From Deroplatys truncata (Eukaryota; Arthropoda; Insecta; Mantodea; Mantidae): DNA of 64,000 bases. Both the position numbers and the translations under genes were made by a program. The stretch is from assembly GCA_030765065.1 (NCBI GenBank), contig CM060990.1, positions 666,388,618 to 666,452,617 on the forward strand, read 5' to 3'. The notes below the pieces were generated by a model that saw nothing but the letters and a program-made list of their open reading frames with translations, searched no databases and had not been told where the DNA came from. This document shows, in pieces, positions 1-11,390 of this stretch (positions within the stretch are counted from its first letter, which is position 1; each line of letters opens with the position of its first letter).

Positions 1-900
1 ATTGTATTTACAAATTGTTTGCATAATATCGTGATGCAATCGCAACATAAGTAGAACTATATAGGTGACAAATCATGAACGAATTTGCAGTAGCATCATT
101 GGACTTGTCAGAGTGAGTGAATTTTAAAAAACGATGCTCCTTCGCAAAGGCCTATGAACTTGCAACATCTGAGAGTAGTCATCGAAGAAGAATGTGAAGC
201 ACTAAACATTAACAATGAATTGTGGCTAATGATGTAAAACAGCATTGCAAAAAAGTATAGAATTAAGTGGGAAGCATTTTGAACAGCTCCAGTAAGTTTT
301 CAACGTTTAAGTAATGGTGAAACTTAACTACACAGGTGTTGTTTCCTTGGCTTTGTGCCAGCAATGTTATCGAAATGATTTCCTGGTAGGAATGTAATAA
401 TAATACGGAATAAGGAGCCCCGAAAAGCAAACTGACATACCTAGCTATACATTAAAGTGGCGAAGAAGTCATAAGCCTTCTTAGTTGAAGGCAATCCTCA
501 AGGCTACGTTTGCAAGCGTAATATAAAAGTAACGCTGAATGAGATATATGCCGGGAGAGCGAGAAAGCACTTCCGAAACCCAAAAATTAGGCGCCCGATT
601 GATCCTCGGCAATCGCAAGGTTCAGGCCAACCGAAGTGCAATGGAAGACCCTCACCCGGACGAACCGCCTTGTTGATCAAGGTATCGTCGGCGTCAACCT
701 GGATACCTGAGCATTAGACTTATTTTTCTGCCTTAAAAACCCTACCATTTGTTCTCAAAAGCTAAAGTTCCTTGAAAGAAATGCCGGCATGTGCGTTAGC
801 TTTATGTAGTACAAACACACTTGAGCCTTTGTTTTTCGAATTTACTTCCTTCTGCAGCTGTGAGATTTTATTAAAGTTATTCCGAGTTTCCAAAAAGTTA
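1..900. other. Unassigned stretch
   Basis: No convincing gene. On the plus strand around 120-300 the broken reading frames faintly resemble the C-terminal tail of an IS630-type transposase, but there is no catalytic motif and no terminal repeat, so I do not call it. Confidence 0.3.
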
Positions 901-2060
901 CATATTTTCCTACGCTGTTGCAAATTACAACCTTTGCTGCCATCTCGTAGCAGCCTGCAGCTGATCACAATGTTTTAGTTGCAACGCCCTCTAACAGGTT
1001 GCCAATCTCTTTCTCTTTGTCTTTCTTAGTTGTGTCAAGCCAGTAATTGTAACTGAAGCACACATTGTTGATGTACAATCTTTGTTCAAATAAATCCAGA
1101 GGCTGTTATATACCTAGTTGGTAAAAAATCCTATTTCAAGGTGTGCATTATGTTCAAAACTAGAAAATACTGTCTCAATTCAATTCAATAAATATTCCGG
1201 TTTATCAAAATTTACACATCATCTTGCAAACTAAAACGTCTGCTGCCTGCAGCTGACCGGAATAATTTAGATTCAACGCCCTCTATCAAGATACAGTAGT
1301 TGCGGATTTGAAATGCAGAATTTGAACTTGGCTTCCACTGATAATAGTAATCTTTCTCCGATAATAATTGGCATCTTCTTTGCTAGATGTCAAAGGAAAC
1401 ATAGAGGTACGAAACTCAAAGAATGCGATGTTACACTCTGATCTTTATAAACTTTAAGATTGTGCGGGATTTCGTGTACAGAACATCACTTTTTCACGTT
1501 ATCGACATACAATGTTTCCTTTCTAACAAATATCCTTGCAGTTGTTTCCTGAAAGGCAATGAACCATAAACATGCAAAATTATGCAAAATCATTCCAGAG
1601 AATTTACAGAAATCCCCACATAAATCAAATGCACCCTTCTCTCTGCTTTTTTGAGTCTTATCAACCCAATAATTTAACTGAAGCACACCATTTTTGTATA
1701 ACAGTAGCATAGGTTTTTCTATTTATGCATTATGGCAACTATAAGCCTTCATTATTTACATACCTATATTATAACCAAATATGAAGATTCCAGAGTGTGT
1801 AAAAGTCTTAAACCTTATTATACACCCAAAAAGCTCATTTTAGATGGCGTTGAAGATATGTATGTGTTTTATTACCTACATTTGTCACGCTTAAATCGCT
1901 TTATTTGCTAGAGGCTGTAGAAATAACTTCAATTTCATTCTTGATGTACACTCCTTGTTCAAATAAATCCAGAGGCTATTTTATGCCTATTTGGTAAAAA
2001 GTCCTGTTTCAGGATGTGCATTATAGTTATGTTCCAAACTAGGAAAATCTCCATTCAACA
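901..2060. repeat. Diverged direct duplication
   Basis: Two related segments lie in the same orientation. Segment one (about 905-1165) holds 'gcagcctgcagctgatc', 'caacgccctct', 'aactgaagcacac' and 'aaatccagaggct' in that order. The same landmarks recur at about 1215-1290 and 1670-2040, spread apart by about 400 bp of extra sequence. The copies have many mismatches and no coding potential, so this is an old duplication of unknown origin or two copies of an undescribed repeat. Confidence 0.5.
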
Positions 2061-2285
2061 AATGAAGGCATGAAAATGATACGGGGATAAAGACCGCATT
2101 TTATGAAATTGAGTTATGAGCACAAAATATAATTAGAATAAATTATCCATGTGTTTGTGTGTGAAAGGTACTAAAATACGTCTTGTAGAATGCACTAGTT
2201 GGCTCTACAGGTTAACACTTCATAGATTTTCGTTTTTCATTGAGGAAAAATTAGAATTCGTTCTTATTTATGTACGATCTTTAAC

Positions 2286-2381
2286 ATTGGGCGTGAAAGG
2301 GCGGAAATTTTACTCATTGTCAGAGGTCTCTTTATGAAGGTTGAGATTCTTTTACGTGCCGTAAATCTACAACACGATAAG
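2286..2381 (-). repeat. SINE-A fragment (3' body)
   Basis: About 95 bp match the body of the tRNA-derived SINE called SINE-A here, sharing 'attgggcgtgaaag', 'cagaggtctctttat' and 'tacgtgccgtaaatc' with the better copies at 19636-19915 and 48338-48610. The tRNA-like head is missing. Confidence 0.6.
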
Positions 2382-2714
2382 CAGGTTATCATTTAGATTT
2401 CCACTTTTCATTGAGGAGAAGAAGTGGACAAAGACCAGTCATATCCGATTCTCACGCTCAATGTGATTGGTATATCATTTATTATTAAATTAACTGCAAA
2501 TTTAAAATTTGTTCTTAACAGAACGTTTAGTAAATGGGTTACATCTAATATCTGGAACACAAGTAGCCAAAGCGAAATGTTACAGCACTTTAGATGAGTT
2601 TAGATGGGTTGGGATGGTTAGTTAAGCGCTCCTGATTACGAAGACTATGGGAAGTGGTTTCTTCTTTTATTGTAGACATGTGAAGGTCGTTATGTACCTG
2701 GCGTTGGAGACATA

Positions 2715-3926
2715 CACTACGTGATCAAAAGTATCCGGACACCTGGTTGAAAATGACGTACAAGTTCGTGGAGCCCTCCATCGGTAATACTGGAAGTCAA
2801 CATGGTGTTGGCCCACCCTTAGGCTTGATGACAGTCAGTGTTCACTCTCGCAGGCATACTTTCAATCAGATGCTGGAAGGTTTCTTGGGGAATGGCAGCC
2901 CGTTCTTCACGGAGTGCGGAACTGAGGAGAGGTATCGATGTAGGTCGGTGAGGTGTTCTATAGGATTCAAGTCAGGACTCTGTGCAGGCCAGTCCATTAC
3001 AGGGATGTTATTGTCGTGTAACCACTCCGCCACAACCCGTGCAGTATGAACAATTGCGCGATCGTGTTGAAAGATGCATCCGACATCCCCGGATTGCTCT
3101 TCAACAGTGCGCAGCAAGAAGGTGCTTAAAATATCAATGTAGGTCTGCGCTGTGATCGTGCCACGCAAAACAACAAGGGGTGCAAGCCCCCGCCAGGAAA
3201 AACACGACCACACCATAACACCACCACCTCCGTATTTCACTGTTAGTACTACACACGCTGGCAGATAACGTTCACCCTGCATTCGCCATACCCACCCTGC
3301 CATCGGATCGCCACATTGTGTACCGTGATTTGTCACTCCACACAACGTTTTGCCACTGTTCAATGGTGTAATGTTGACGCTCCTTACACCAGGCGAGGCG
3401 TCGTTTGGCATTTTCTTGCGTCATGTGTGGCTTATGAGCAGCCGCTCGACCATGGAATCCAAGGTTTCTCACCTCACGCCTAACTGTCATCGTACTTGGA
3501 ATGGATCCTGATGCAGTTTGGAATTCCCGTGTGATGGTCTGGATAGATGTCTACGTATTACTCTTTACGACCCTCTTCAAATGTCGGCGGTCTCTGTAAG
3601 TCAACAGACGAGGTTGGCCTGTACGCTTTTGTGCTGTGCATGTCCCTTCACGTTTCCACTTCACTATCACATCAGAAACAGTGGACCTAGGGATGTTTAG
3701 GAGTGTGGAAATCTCGCGTACAGACTTCTTACACAAGTGACACCCAATCACCTGACCACGTTCGAAGTCCGTGAGTTCCATGGAGCGTCCCATTCTGCTG
3801 TTTCACGATGTCTAATGACTACTGAGGTCGCGGATAATGAGTACCAGGCATTATGTGGCAGCACAATTCGCCTAAGATGAAAAACGTATGTTTATGTGGT
3901 GTCCAGATACTTTTGATCACATAGTG
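2715..3926 (-). mobile_element. Tc1-like transposon, copy 1
   Basis: This 1212-bp element has terminal inverted repeats of about 30 bp ('cactacgtgatcaaaagtat' at the left, its inverse at the right) and TA on both sides (2713-2714, 3927-3928). It lies inside the tail of the Jockey-like LINE. Compared with copy 2 at 21927-23162 it lacks roughly 40 bp just after the catalytic glutamate, between short similar sequences. Confidence 0.93.
2797..3793 (-). pseudogene. Tc1 transposase (broken, DD34E type)
   Basis: Start ATG is at 3793. The N-terminal paired-type helix-turn-helix ('LTDFERGQVIGC', 'IPRSTVSDVIVKW') is followed by the DDE domain: first Asp in 'VVWSDKSRYT', second in 'FQHDRAIVHTAR', and Glu in 'SPDLNPIEHL'. 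The enzyme would cut and paste its own element at TA sites. The frame is interrupted several times, and the region after IEHL is deleted, removing the conserved WDVLERR segment. Not functional. Confidence 0.92.
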
Positions 3927-5090
3927 TAGCATGGTGCGCTTGCCAGACAGCGAAGAGTTCTAGATTAAAATCTTCTTAGGATGTCAATATTGGAGTTACT
4001 GGCAGTTCCCTAAAGCTGTATACCATATGTCCATACAGGTCCAATGATGGCCTTGTATGTTAATATTTTGTTGTAGAGAGACAGATGAGAATGCTTGTTC
4101 AGTAACCAATATAATTGCTAGAATTTTAGATTTAATTGTTTTCTTTTCGTCATAATGTGATGTTTGCTATGTAGGTGTTCATCTAAGTGCAATCCGAGGT
4201 ATTTTACAGTGCTATAATGTCACGTGGATATGTTTTTATTGTATTATAGGTGTAGAATCCCACGCAGCTTGCTGTAACGTAGATGTTAAATGTTCAATGA
4301 CATCATCTATGCTCTTGCTGGTTTTCAGCGGTAAATTTTCCTGGACCCTAAGATGAAAGGTCATTATTATACATTTTTGGTGGTGGACAATATTTAATCA
4401 CAGAGGAGCTCATAGTCAAGAGCACAAGAGAGTGATCTGAAGATGAATCACGATTTCTGCTTAAATATATTTTTTCCCAAGGACACTCCTTTCATAATGA
4501 AAAAAGTGTAGAAGATCTGGAGGTTTTAGTGCATCTGTTGGCCAATAAGTTGGCTGATGCAAGGTGGAGTTCTTTTACAGACTTAAAAAGTTCAGAACCT
4601 CTTAAAGAATTAATGCGAGAGCCCCATTGTTGATAATTTACGTATATTATAATCTCACTTGCAATAAACCCTGTACTAATAGATTTAAAGAAGACAGACA
4701 ACAGTTTCAGACTTATTTTATGTTTAGGTGGACAGTAAACTGATTGGTATATAATGGCTATGTCTACATGTTTTTCTGATGAAAGTATTGATGATCTTAG
4801 CTACGTTGTGACAGATTCTTGTGACAGTATTGCTAATGTTATTCCGGAATTTAATATTAGATCCAAGAAACTGTCTACAAATATAGCACAATGGACACAA
4901 GTCAAAAGAAAACTTAACCTCAATAGTGGTCAAGCATGCATGTCCATCAGTGGAAAACTGAGGACTGGCATTATATTTTGACGTTACAGACAGACTATTG
5001 CTTCATTACGAATGCCGGCGGAGAGAGCCGAATTACGTCAGCCGGCTTTGATGATATCCATGCATCTGCTATGTTCTACGCATTTTTAAG

Positions 5091-5265
5091 CAATGTTTTT
5101 TTTTTATTCAGGGGCCTCTAAACATGTTTTTCCGGTGAAATCTCAGTATTTCATTCTACCGAAGTATTCGATACCGAGATTTCGCCGAAAGAACACGTCT
5201 TGAGACCTCTGAAGCCACAAAAAGCATTTTTATAAAAATGTCCGTGTATGTGAACAGCATAACTT
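5091..5265. repeat. R900 head-to-head inverted fragments
   Basis: The first ~60 bp (5091-5150) match the minus strand of the R900 5' region ('ttccggtgaaatctcagta'). The next ~100 bp (5164-5265) match the same region on the plus strand ('ccgagatttcgcc', 'tgaacagcataact'). The two pieces form a foldback just before a longer minus-strand R900 copy. Confidence 0.65.
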
Positions 5266-5270
5266 TAAAA

Positions 5271-5930
5271 ATATCTAGTGTTACATTCATATGACTTTCT
5301 CTACCCTCTATAGTTTATTAGTAGGTATACAAATTATTCTTACGAAAGTGTATTTTCCTTCCTATTTCATTTTAATCCAGATAAACCTTTGCAGAAGTAG
5401 CTACGTTACACATTTCGTTAGGATACAAAGAGAACAACGATAGTCAAATTTTGAAGAACTGGACGATATACAGTGTGGACCATTTAAGTTGAGATATACA
5501 TTATCTTCAATACTAATCACTGTGGAAAGAAATGTGTTGAATAAAGAGGACTTCATAGGGTATTCCCCGAAAATTCAAGATGCACATTTTATTTGTCATG
5601 TAAATATCTTTCATATATGCTATTCTAATCAAAATCGTTGCAGCCCTTTTGTAGAAAATCGAAAAAATTGAAAAATCTTCCATATAAATTATAGTTTGGG
5701 GTGGGGGGATTTGTTGAACTTAAATTATTGAACTTAAATACTAAGTTTGGTATTTATCTGACATTTCATTTTTGAGCCATGGTGTTCACAGGTGCACCAA
5801 TGTTTCCAAAAATGCTTTATTTGTATTCAGTGGGCCCCAAAGCACGTAGGTGAAATGTCGATATCGAATTTTTGGGTGGAATGCAATTATTCCCCTACTT
5901 ACTATACGTAGTAGAGAAGGTAAAACTGTT
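5271..5930 (-). repeat. R900 repeat copy with a MITE patch
   Basis: R900 is an unnamed ~850-bp noncoding dispersed repeat, with plus defined as the orientation of 7906-8757. This copy runs from 'tgttacattcatatgac' at its 3' end to the 5' hairpin region near 5925 ('ctacttactatacgtag'). At about 5474-5540 it carries sequence that matches the end of the foldback MITE at 33263-33629 ('tggaccatttaagttgaga'), so the copy is chimeric. Confidence 0.8.
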
Positions 5931-5935
5931 ATCCT

Positions 5936-7905
5936 CAGACAAGATTTGAACTCGTAACTTCTTGAATATGAGGTGCACACTCTGCCCCACACCACGGTGA
6001 CGACATCAAACTCCGGCCCTGACCTCTTTAGGTTACCAGGTTCTTAGAGCAATTAATGTATCCTAATATTCCTGAAAACGTAGGTCTAATTGCAGTAAAT
6101 CCATTCATTGCTCCCCTTATTTGTGCATTGTTCTGGAACTATACTTCTACTATATGATTATGAAATGTAACGGCATGATGGTCTGGGTTTTCTTTACTTC
6201 TTCGGTCAGGATATTTAAGGCACCTGTTGCATAAAAAGCCTCAAGACATTAAAAATTGCGAAGTACATTAAACTAACTTGATCAGAATGCATTCATTGAT
6301 GAAAATGTTTCCTTTAGTTGAAAATTCTAACCTATACCGTTCCGCGATTTTAACATTACAACGCAAGTGAAGTTGGAGATAATGAAAACCGGCTGTTCAC
6401 GGCCGGTCAGATTTTACCGCGTTAAAACCATCGATAAGCTTGTACCGTCGTCGATGCACCACAAATGACTGTTCATTGCGGTAAAGTCAGTATTTTACCA
6501 CGTGAAGCCGGACACGGGATCCCGCGATGATGGTGCGACATTTTGGTACGTGAATGTAGCTGCCACCTTTTCTCCTTGTTCATCTATTGTTGATTATGCT
6601 TCCGGCTGCTCCAGTGGTTGAGCTGTGAGTATTTTCCCTTAGGGTAAGCGTGAATGTATTATGAAGGGCAACACCAGTTTAAATTGACCGATAAATTTAT
6701 TGTGAACTAATATTTGAGTTGTAGAAGTGAGTTGCCGACCGTTCAAGATGAAGGGATAGACTGTTTATGAATCGTGGCACCCGCCATTGTAACAACTGAA
6801 TTATTATACCTGCTAACTTCTGCAGTATCAAATTTACGGTTGGAAATAACTGTTTTCGCAACACATGAAACTAGAAGCGTAATCTGCCGTGAGTCTTTAA
6901 AAGGTTTACCGGCAAGATCCTTCGCGATAGCCGCTACTCACACAAGCGCATCACTGGGCGCTTAAAAAATTACATGAGCAAGTACCGCTTACGGTACCAG
7001 AGAAAGTAACTCTCTGATTTTAAACTACACCCCTCTTATTATTTAAATTCCGCTTACAGTAGATTTACTTCTACCAAAATTATTTTACGCCCGGGCCAAT
7101 ATTCATCACTCTTCATGCAGGTCTGACGTTATTGCTAACTGAGCCTGGCTAAAATCTAGGAAATACCTTTCACTTCTCTTTTTAAGAATTTTAGCCTACG
7201 TGGTTGTGTTAGCGTACTGAACTTATAACATAACTGAATTCCCAGAATCTCTAAGCTAATGCGTTCGCTACTTCGGCTGATACTAATGACTTTCGCTAAC
7301 CTGACTTCTTAATTACCTTCATCTTTCCGGACAGGACTTCAATAATGATACAGTGATTTAATATACGGAAATTATTTAACGCAATTATTTCTCTATCTTA
7401 CTGTTATTTCTTTATTTAAGTATTTATATCTGCCCGTCAATAATTACGGTATTACGGCCATATGAAATGAAAGGAGGTTGTTCCTTAAGTGCAGCAAATC
7501 GGTTACCTAAAGCCATTGCAGAGAACTAGCATTGTAACTCGGTATAGTGGTCTAAATTGAGACCTGTTACTGCAAATAAGGTCTGCCATCAAGTGCTGCG
7601 TCCGGCATTGTTTGCTCTATCACCTGGCAGTAATTAACAAGCGCGTTCTCCGAGCAGCTGACATTCATGTGGTGTCAATTGAAGGGATGTGATGTGGTTT
7701 ATTCTAGGGCATCTGCTTTTCATTCATGATTCCTATATAGAAGGTAAAGCTTAAAGCTGACAGCTCCAGGGACTTTAGTCTGACGTTTCCATACGTAGTT
7801 ACATCATTCAGGATGAAATAATCATGCGCTGGAATGTGTTAGGCTCTGAACCTAACCAATAAAACCACTGAAAAATTATTGCTTTGGAATTACTACCTTC
7901 AAGGA
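5936..7905. other. Unassigned ~2-kb stretch
   Basis: No protein motif, terminal repeat or SINE head recognised on either strand. Base composition is mixed, with one short GC-richer patch near 6380-6540. Could hold regulatory DNA or decayed repeats. Confidence 0.4.
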
Positions 7906-8757
7906 AGGAATAATTACTTTCTCTACTACGTACAGTAAGTAGAGGAAGTACGTATTGTATTCCACCCAAAAATTCGATACCGAGATTTCACCGGAAATAC
8001 ATGTTTTGAGACCCCCTGAATCCAAAAAAAGCATTTTTGGAAACATGTCCGTGTGTGTGTCTGTGAACAGCATAACTCAGAAACTAACAGTCGGATAAAC
8101 ACCAAACTTGGTATTTAGGTTCAGTATCTTCCAGAGATGCGACACGAATGTTTTCAAGAAAATCCCCCCACCCCAGACTACCCTTTACATGGAACATTTT
8201 TCGAAAATTTTAATTTTCTCAAAAATGGTTCTAACGATTTTGATTAAAATATCATATGTTTAAGATATTCTCATGAGAAATGAAATGTATATCTCGAATC
8301 TTCTGGGAATGTCTCCAAAAGTATTCTTCATTGTGAACGACTTTTGCATAAGTGGCAAACCATAAGAGATAGACAAAATTATACTGCACAAAAAATGTAG
8401 ATCGCGTTAAAATACACAATTTCTGTCATATACATTGTTTTTGTTGAGTGAACCGTTTTCTAGATGTTGCTTGTTATTCCCTTAAATTTTCCAATACTTA
8501 TACTTTTTCTCAAATTCGTTATTCATTTTTTTATGTCCTGGTCATGCAAAGAGAATGGAATGCGCCACATAGCAACCAGCGCTTAAAAATTTGACTATCG
8601 CTTAAAACCTACCATATTCCCCTTGCATCTACAAGAAAATTAGCAATAAGATTGACATCTCGATATCTCCATTAACATGAAGCATATGGAGAATAAGCGT
8701 TCGTAAAAATAGTTTGTACAAGAGTAGAGAAAGTCATGTGAGTGTAACACATCATAT
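7906..8757 (+). repeat. R900 repeat, reference full copy
   Basis: Probably near full length. It starts with a hairpin-forming 'actttctctact...agtagaggaagt' segment at 7915-7950. The conserved core 'ccgagatttcaccgg' and 'tgaacagcataactc' follows, then the block 'aaatccccccacccc'. A long AT-rich body ends at about 8757 with 'agagtagagaaagtcatgtg'. No open frame is conserved between copies. Confidence 0.82.
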
Positions 8758-10541
8758 TTTATAGTGTGTATTCTGAAGTGTAAGCAGTAAAGCTTACTTG
8801 CTTCGAAACTATTGATGGAAATCCTACTCTAACAACAGATGGAAATGTAGTACTGTGTCAAGTGTGTGAAAAACATGTAAGTTTTATTGTTGTATTTTCA
8901 GAATATTTTAAAAATCAACGCAATTTTCGTTAGTGAGTGTTGGTTTTATTTAACTAAAATAACCTCATACTATTTTTATACAATTGTTATAGGTGTCCTG
9001 CGACAAAAAATTCCAGATTATGCAACATCTACAAACAGCTACTCGTAGACATGCTATCAATAAAAATGTCTCCAAGATCCAAACAACCTAACCAGCAGCA
9101 TTTTCTGCAAGCAGAAGTGGAAACGATGACAGTAATAATTTTTCGAAAGATATCTGCAAAGCATTAGTTTCAGCCAACATTCCTTTGAATAAGTTAAATA
9201 ATATGGAATTTCGAAATTTCCTGGAAAAATATTCCGGACAAAAAGTTCCTGACGAATCAACAATAAGGAAAAACTACCTTGGCAAAGTTTATGAAGAGGT
9301 AAGTTTAAAAATTTATTAAACAAAGTTAGTTTGTGTATCAACTACCCCAACACCCTCCCCAATAATTTGAGCTTTATAAAAATTGGTTATATATTTTTAA
9401 ACTTGTTTCCCCTAAAACTGAGCCACCAAATTACACCCTTTATCTTTACTAATTTTCAACATAATAATTATTTTTTCAGGTAATACAAGAAATAAGAGAC
9501 GATATCGGCGACTCAATCATGTGGTTATCTGTAGACGAAACAACCGACTCGTGTGGGAGATTTATTGCCAATGTCGTCGTGGGAAAAATGACTAAATCTG
9601 AACCAGGAACGCCACATCTCATTGTCTCCAGGGTACTGGAAGTAACAAACCATTCGACGATTGCTAGAGTTGTTCGTGATGCATTACGTGTTTTGTGGCC
9701 TGCTAAAGAAAATAAGGAAAAACTCTTGGTGATAGTTACAGATGCAGCAGCATACATGCTTAAGGCAGTTAAAGCTTTGCAGGTATATTATCCTAAGGCA
9801 GTTCATATGACTTGTTTAGCACATGCTCTCCACCGGTTAGCGGAGGAAATTCGAGCGAATTTTCCAGAAGTAAATGCCTTAATTTCCTCTGTGAAGAAGA
9901 AAGTGTTTGTGAAGGCGCCATCAAGAGTGAAATTATTTACTGATATGATACAAGATACTGGTTTACCCCCAGAGCCTATCCTCACGAGATGGGGAACATG
10001 GACTGAAGCAGCTCTATATTACAGTGATCATCTGGAAGACGTGAAAAAGGTGCTCGACGTGATGGACAAAAATGAAGCTGCAAGTATCCCTGCTGCAATG
10101 AGTGCTTGCAATGAGAAGGGTCTCCAGAGTAAATTAGTGTTTATTAAGACCTACTTTAGTAAAATACCAGCCGCAATCAAACATTTGGAAAAAAAGGAAT
10201 GTCTTTATCTTCTGCCCTGCAAGTATACGAAACAGCTGTCGCCGAAGATATACCTGGAGAAATAGGAAACTGTCTTCGTAACAAAATTGAGAAAATTGAA
10301 GCAAGAAATCCAGGTTTAATGCTTCTTCGGGATGTGAATAAGGTGCTACAAGGAGAATCTGAAAGAGAACTTAATGCTTATTCTGTAAGTGACATAGCCT
10401 CTTTCCGATACTGTCCTGTGGCTTCTGTGAAGTAGAGAGATCTTTCTCTTCAATAAAAACATTTTACGCGACATAAGAAAGTCGTTTCTTCCTGAAAACT
10501 GTGAAAAATATTTAATTGTTTATTGCAATAAAAACGAATAA
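8758..10541 (+). pseudogene. hAT-type transposase-like gene with two introns (CGGBP1-like finger)
   Basis: Three exons can be read. Exon 1 ends at 8876 before 'gtaagtttt'. Exon 2 is 8993-9298, and exon 3 starts at 9480 after 'ttttttcag'. Together exons 1 and 2 give a small C2H2-like finger ('VLCQVCEKHVSCDKKFQ', 'HLQTATRRHA') of the kind seen in CGG-repeat-binding protein 1 relatives. Exon 3 gives the catalytic core ('WLSVDETTDSCGRFI', 'DAAAYMLKA', 'CLAHALHRLAEEI', 'LTRWGTWTEAALYY') and a hAT dimerisation tail ('RYCPVASV', 'VERSFS', 'KSFLPENCEKYLIVYC'). Lesions are an in-frame stop in exon 2, a frameshift at an A run near 10195, and another near 10435. Decayed transposon or domesticated copy. 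Confidence 0.82.
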
Positions 10542-10550
10542 TGGTAAACT

Positions 10551-10819
10551 AGACTGAAAGAAAGACTAACAAATATTAATTTTGTTAATGTCTCTGTTTA
10601 AGACTGTATTTACAATCTAATTACTTCATCAAGATTAATAAATGTGAGAAAGTTAAAGTAATATACTTTATTTTAAGTGCATATTTTAAAGTTTTAGAGC
10701 ATATTTTACAGATTTTTAGTGCCTAGATGCATGCATATATTCATACTTTTATACTGCATATAAATCCGAGCTCTATAATATAACTCTTATCCATTACAGA
10801 TTCTCGCAGCCATTTGTCG
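10551..10819. other. AT-rich gap
   Basis: No coding signal. Contains short near-repeats of 'gcatattttaaagtttta', possibly the tail of the neighbouring hAT element, but no terminal inverted repeat could be paired. Confidence 0.3.
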
Positions 10820-11390
10820 TTGAAACTTCAAGAGATTTGGTCATTCAAGCTTTATGGTATTTCTCGTACTGACTTGGCAGATTGAATAGCTTGACTTTTC
10901 TAAAACAACGTGGATTTTTGTATTTTCCAATCACAAATGGTTTGAGCTTCTCAGAACCATCTGAATTACAACACAAGATCACCGTCAGTTTCTCCTTGCC
11001 GCATTTTCCTCCACGGCATTTTCCGCCCTTGGCACGTAGTGTTTTTTCAGGCATCAAGTTATAGAAAATGGCTGCTTCACCCATATTAAACGCATTTCTT
11101 GAGTGATGATGAGAGAGCTTAGTTTAAAACTCCCGCGCCCACTCATTGGCATCTTCCTCGTTTATTCTATGTGCCTCCCCACAGATACTGGCAGCACTGA
11201 TTTTATGCCTCTTCTGAAAACGCCATAGCCATTCCTCAGAAGACACAAACCCAGAAATTCCTTCTTTCTTGGGGACATTTCCCGAGCCGGACAGCGAAAA
11301 GAAAATTGAGAAAAATTATGTGAAATGCGTAACGGAAAATACCGTAGTGCACGCACAACATACATATTCGGTTTAAACGAAGAATAGCAT
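10820..11390 (-). pseudogene. pogo/Tigger transposase fragment
   Basis: Minus-strand frames give the second half of a Tc5/CENP-B-type DNA-binding domain ('WLWRFQKRHKISAASICGEA') and the start of the DDE_1 catalytic domain ('FYNLMPEKTLRAKGGKC', 'KEKLTVILCCNSDGSEKL', 'PFVIGKYKNPRCF'). This family cuts and pastes at TA. The first helix-turn-helix and the last catalytic residues are missing. A pogo-like terminal repeat at 12861-13023 on the same strand suggests the two belong together, separated by the LINE insertion. Confidence 0.83.

Larger units (their letters stand above)
2590..4960 (-). mobile_element. Jockey-like LINE, internally deleted, split by Tc1
   Basis: Minus-strand fragments read in the order of a Jockey-type ORF2. 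From about 4760 to 4370 is the end of an APE-type endonuclease ('YCPPKHKIS', 'WGSRI', catalytic 'SSDHSP'). From 4370 to 4250 comes the linker ('AAWDSTP'). The C-terminal part follows from about 4210 ('VKYLGLHLDEHLHSK', 'LTYKAIIGPVWTYGIQL', 'GTASNSNIDIL'). The central polymerase, including the YxDD box, is absent, so there is a large internal deletion. The tail resumes beyond the Tc1 insertion at 2713-2590 ('NQERLTNHPN'). Frameshifts and stops are frequent. Confidence 0.75.

Noticed and set aside
4754-4981. Plus-strand frame of 75 codons
   Set aside because: Opposite strand of the Jockey-like LINE endonuclease remnant.
7876-8073. Repeated short peptides from R900 5' regions
   Set aside because: The frame is not kept between copies; the similarity is at DNA level.
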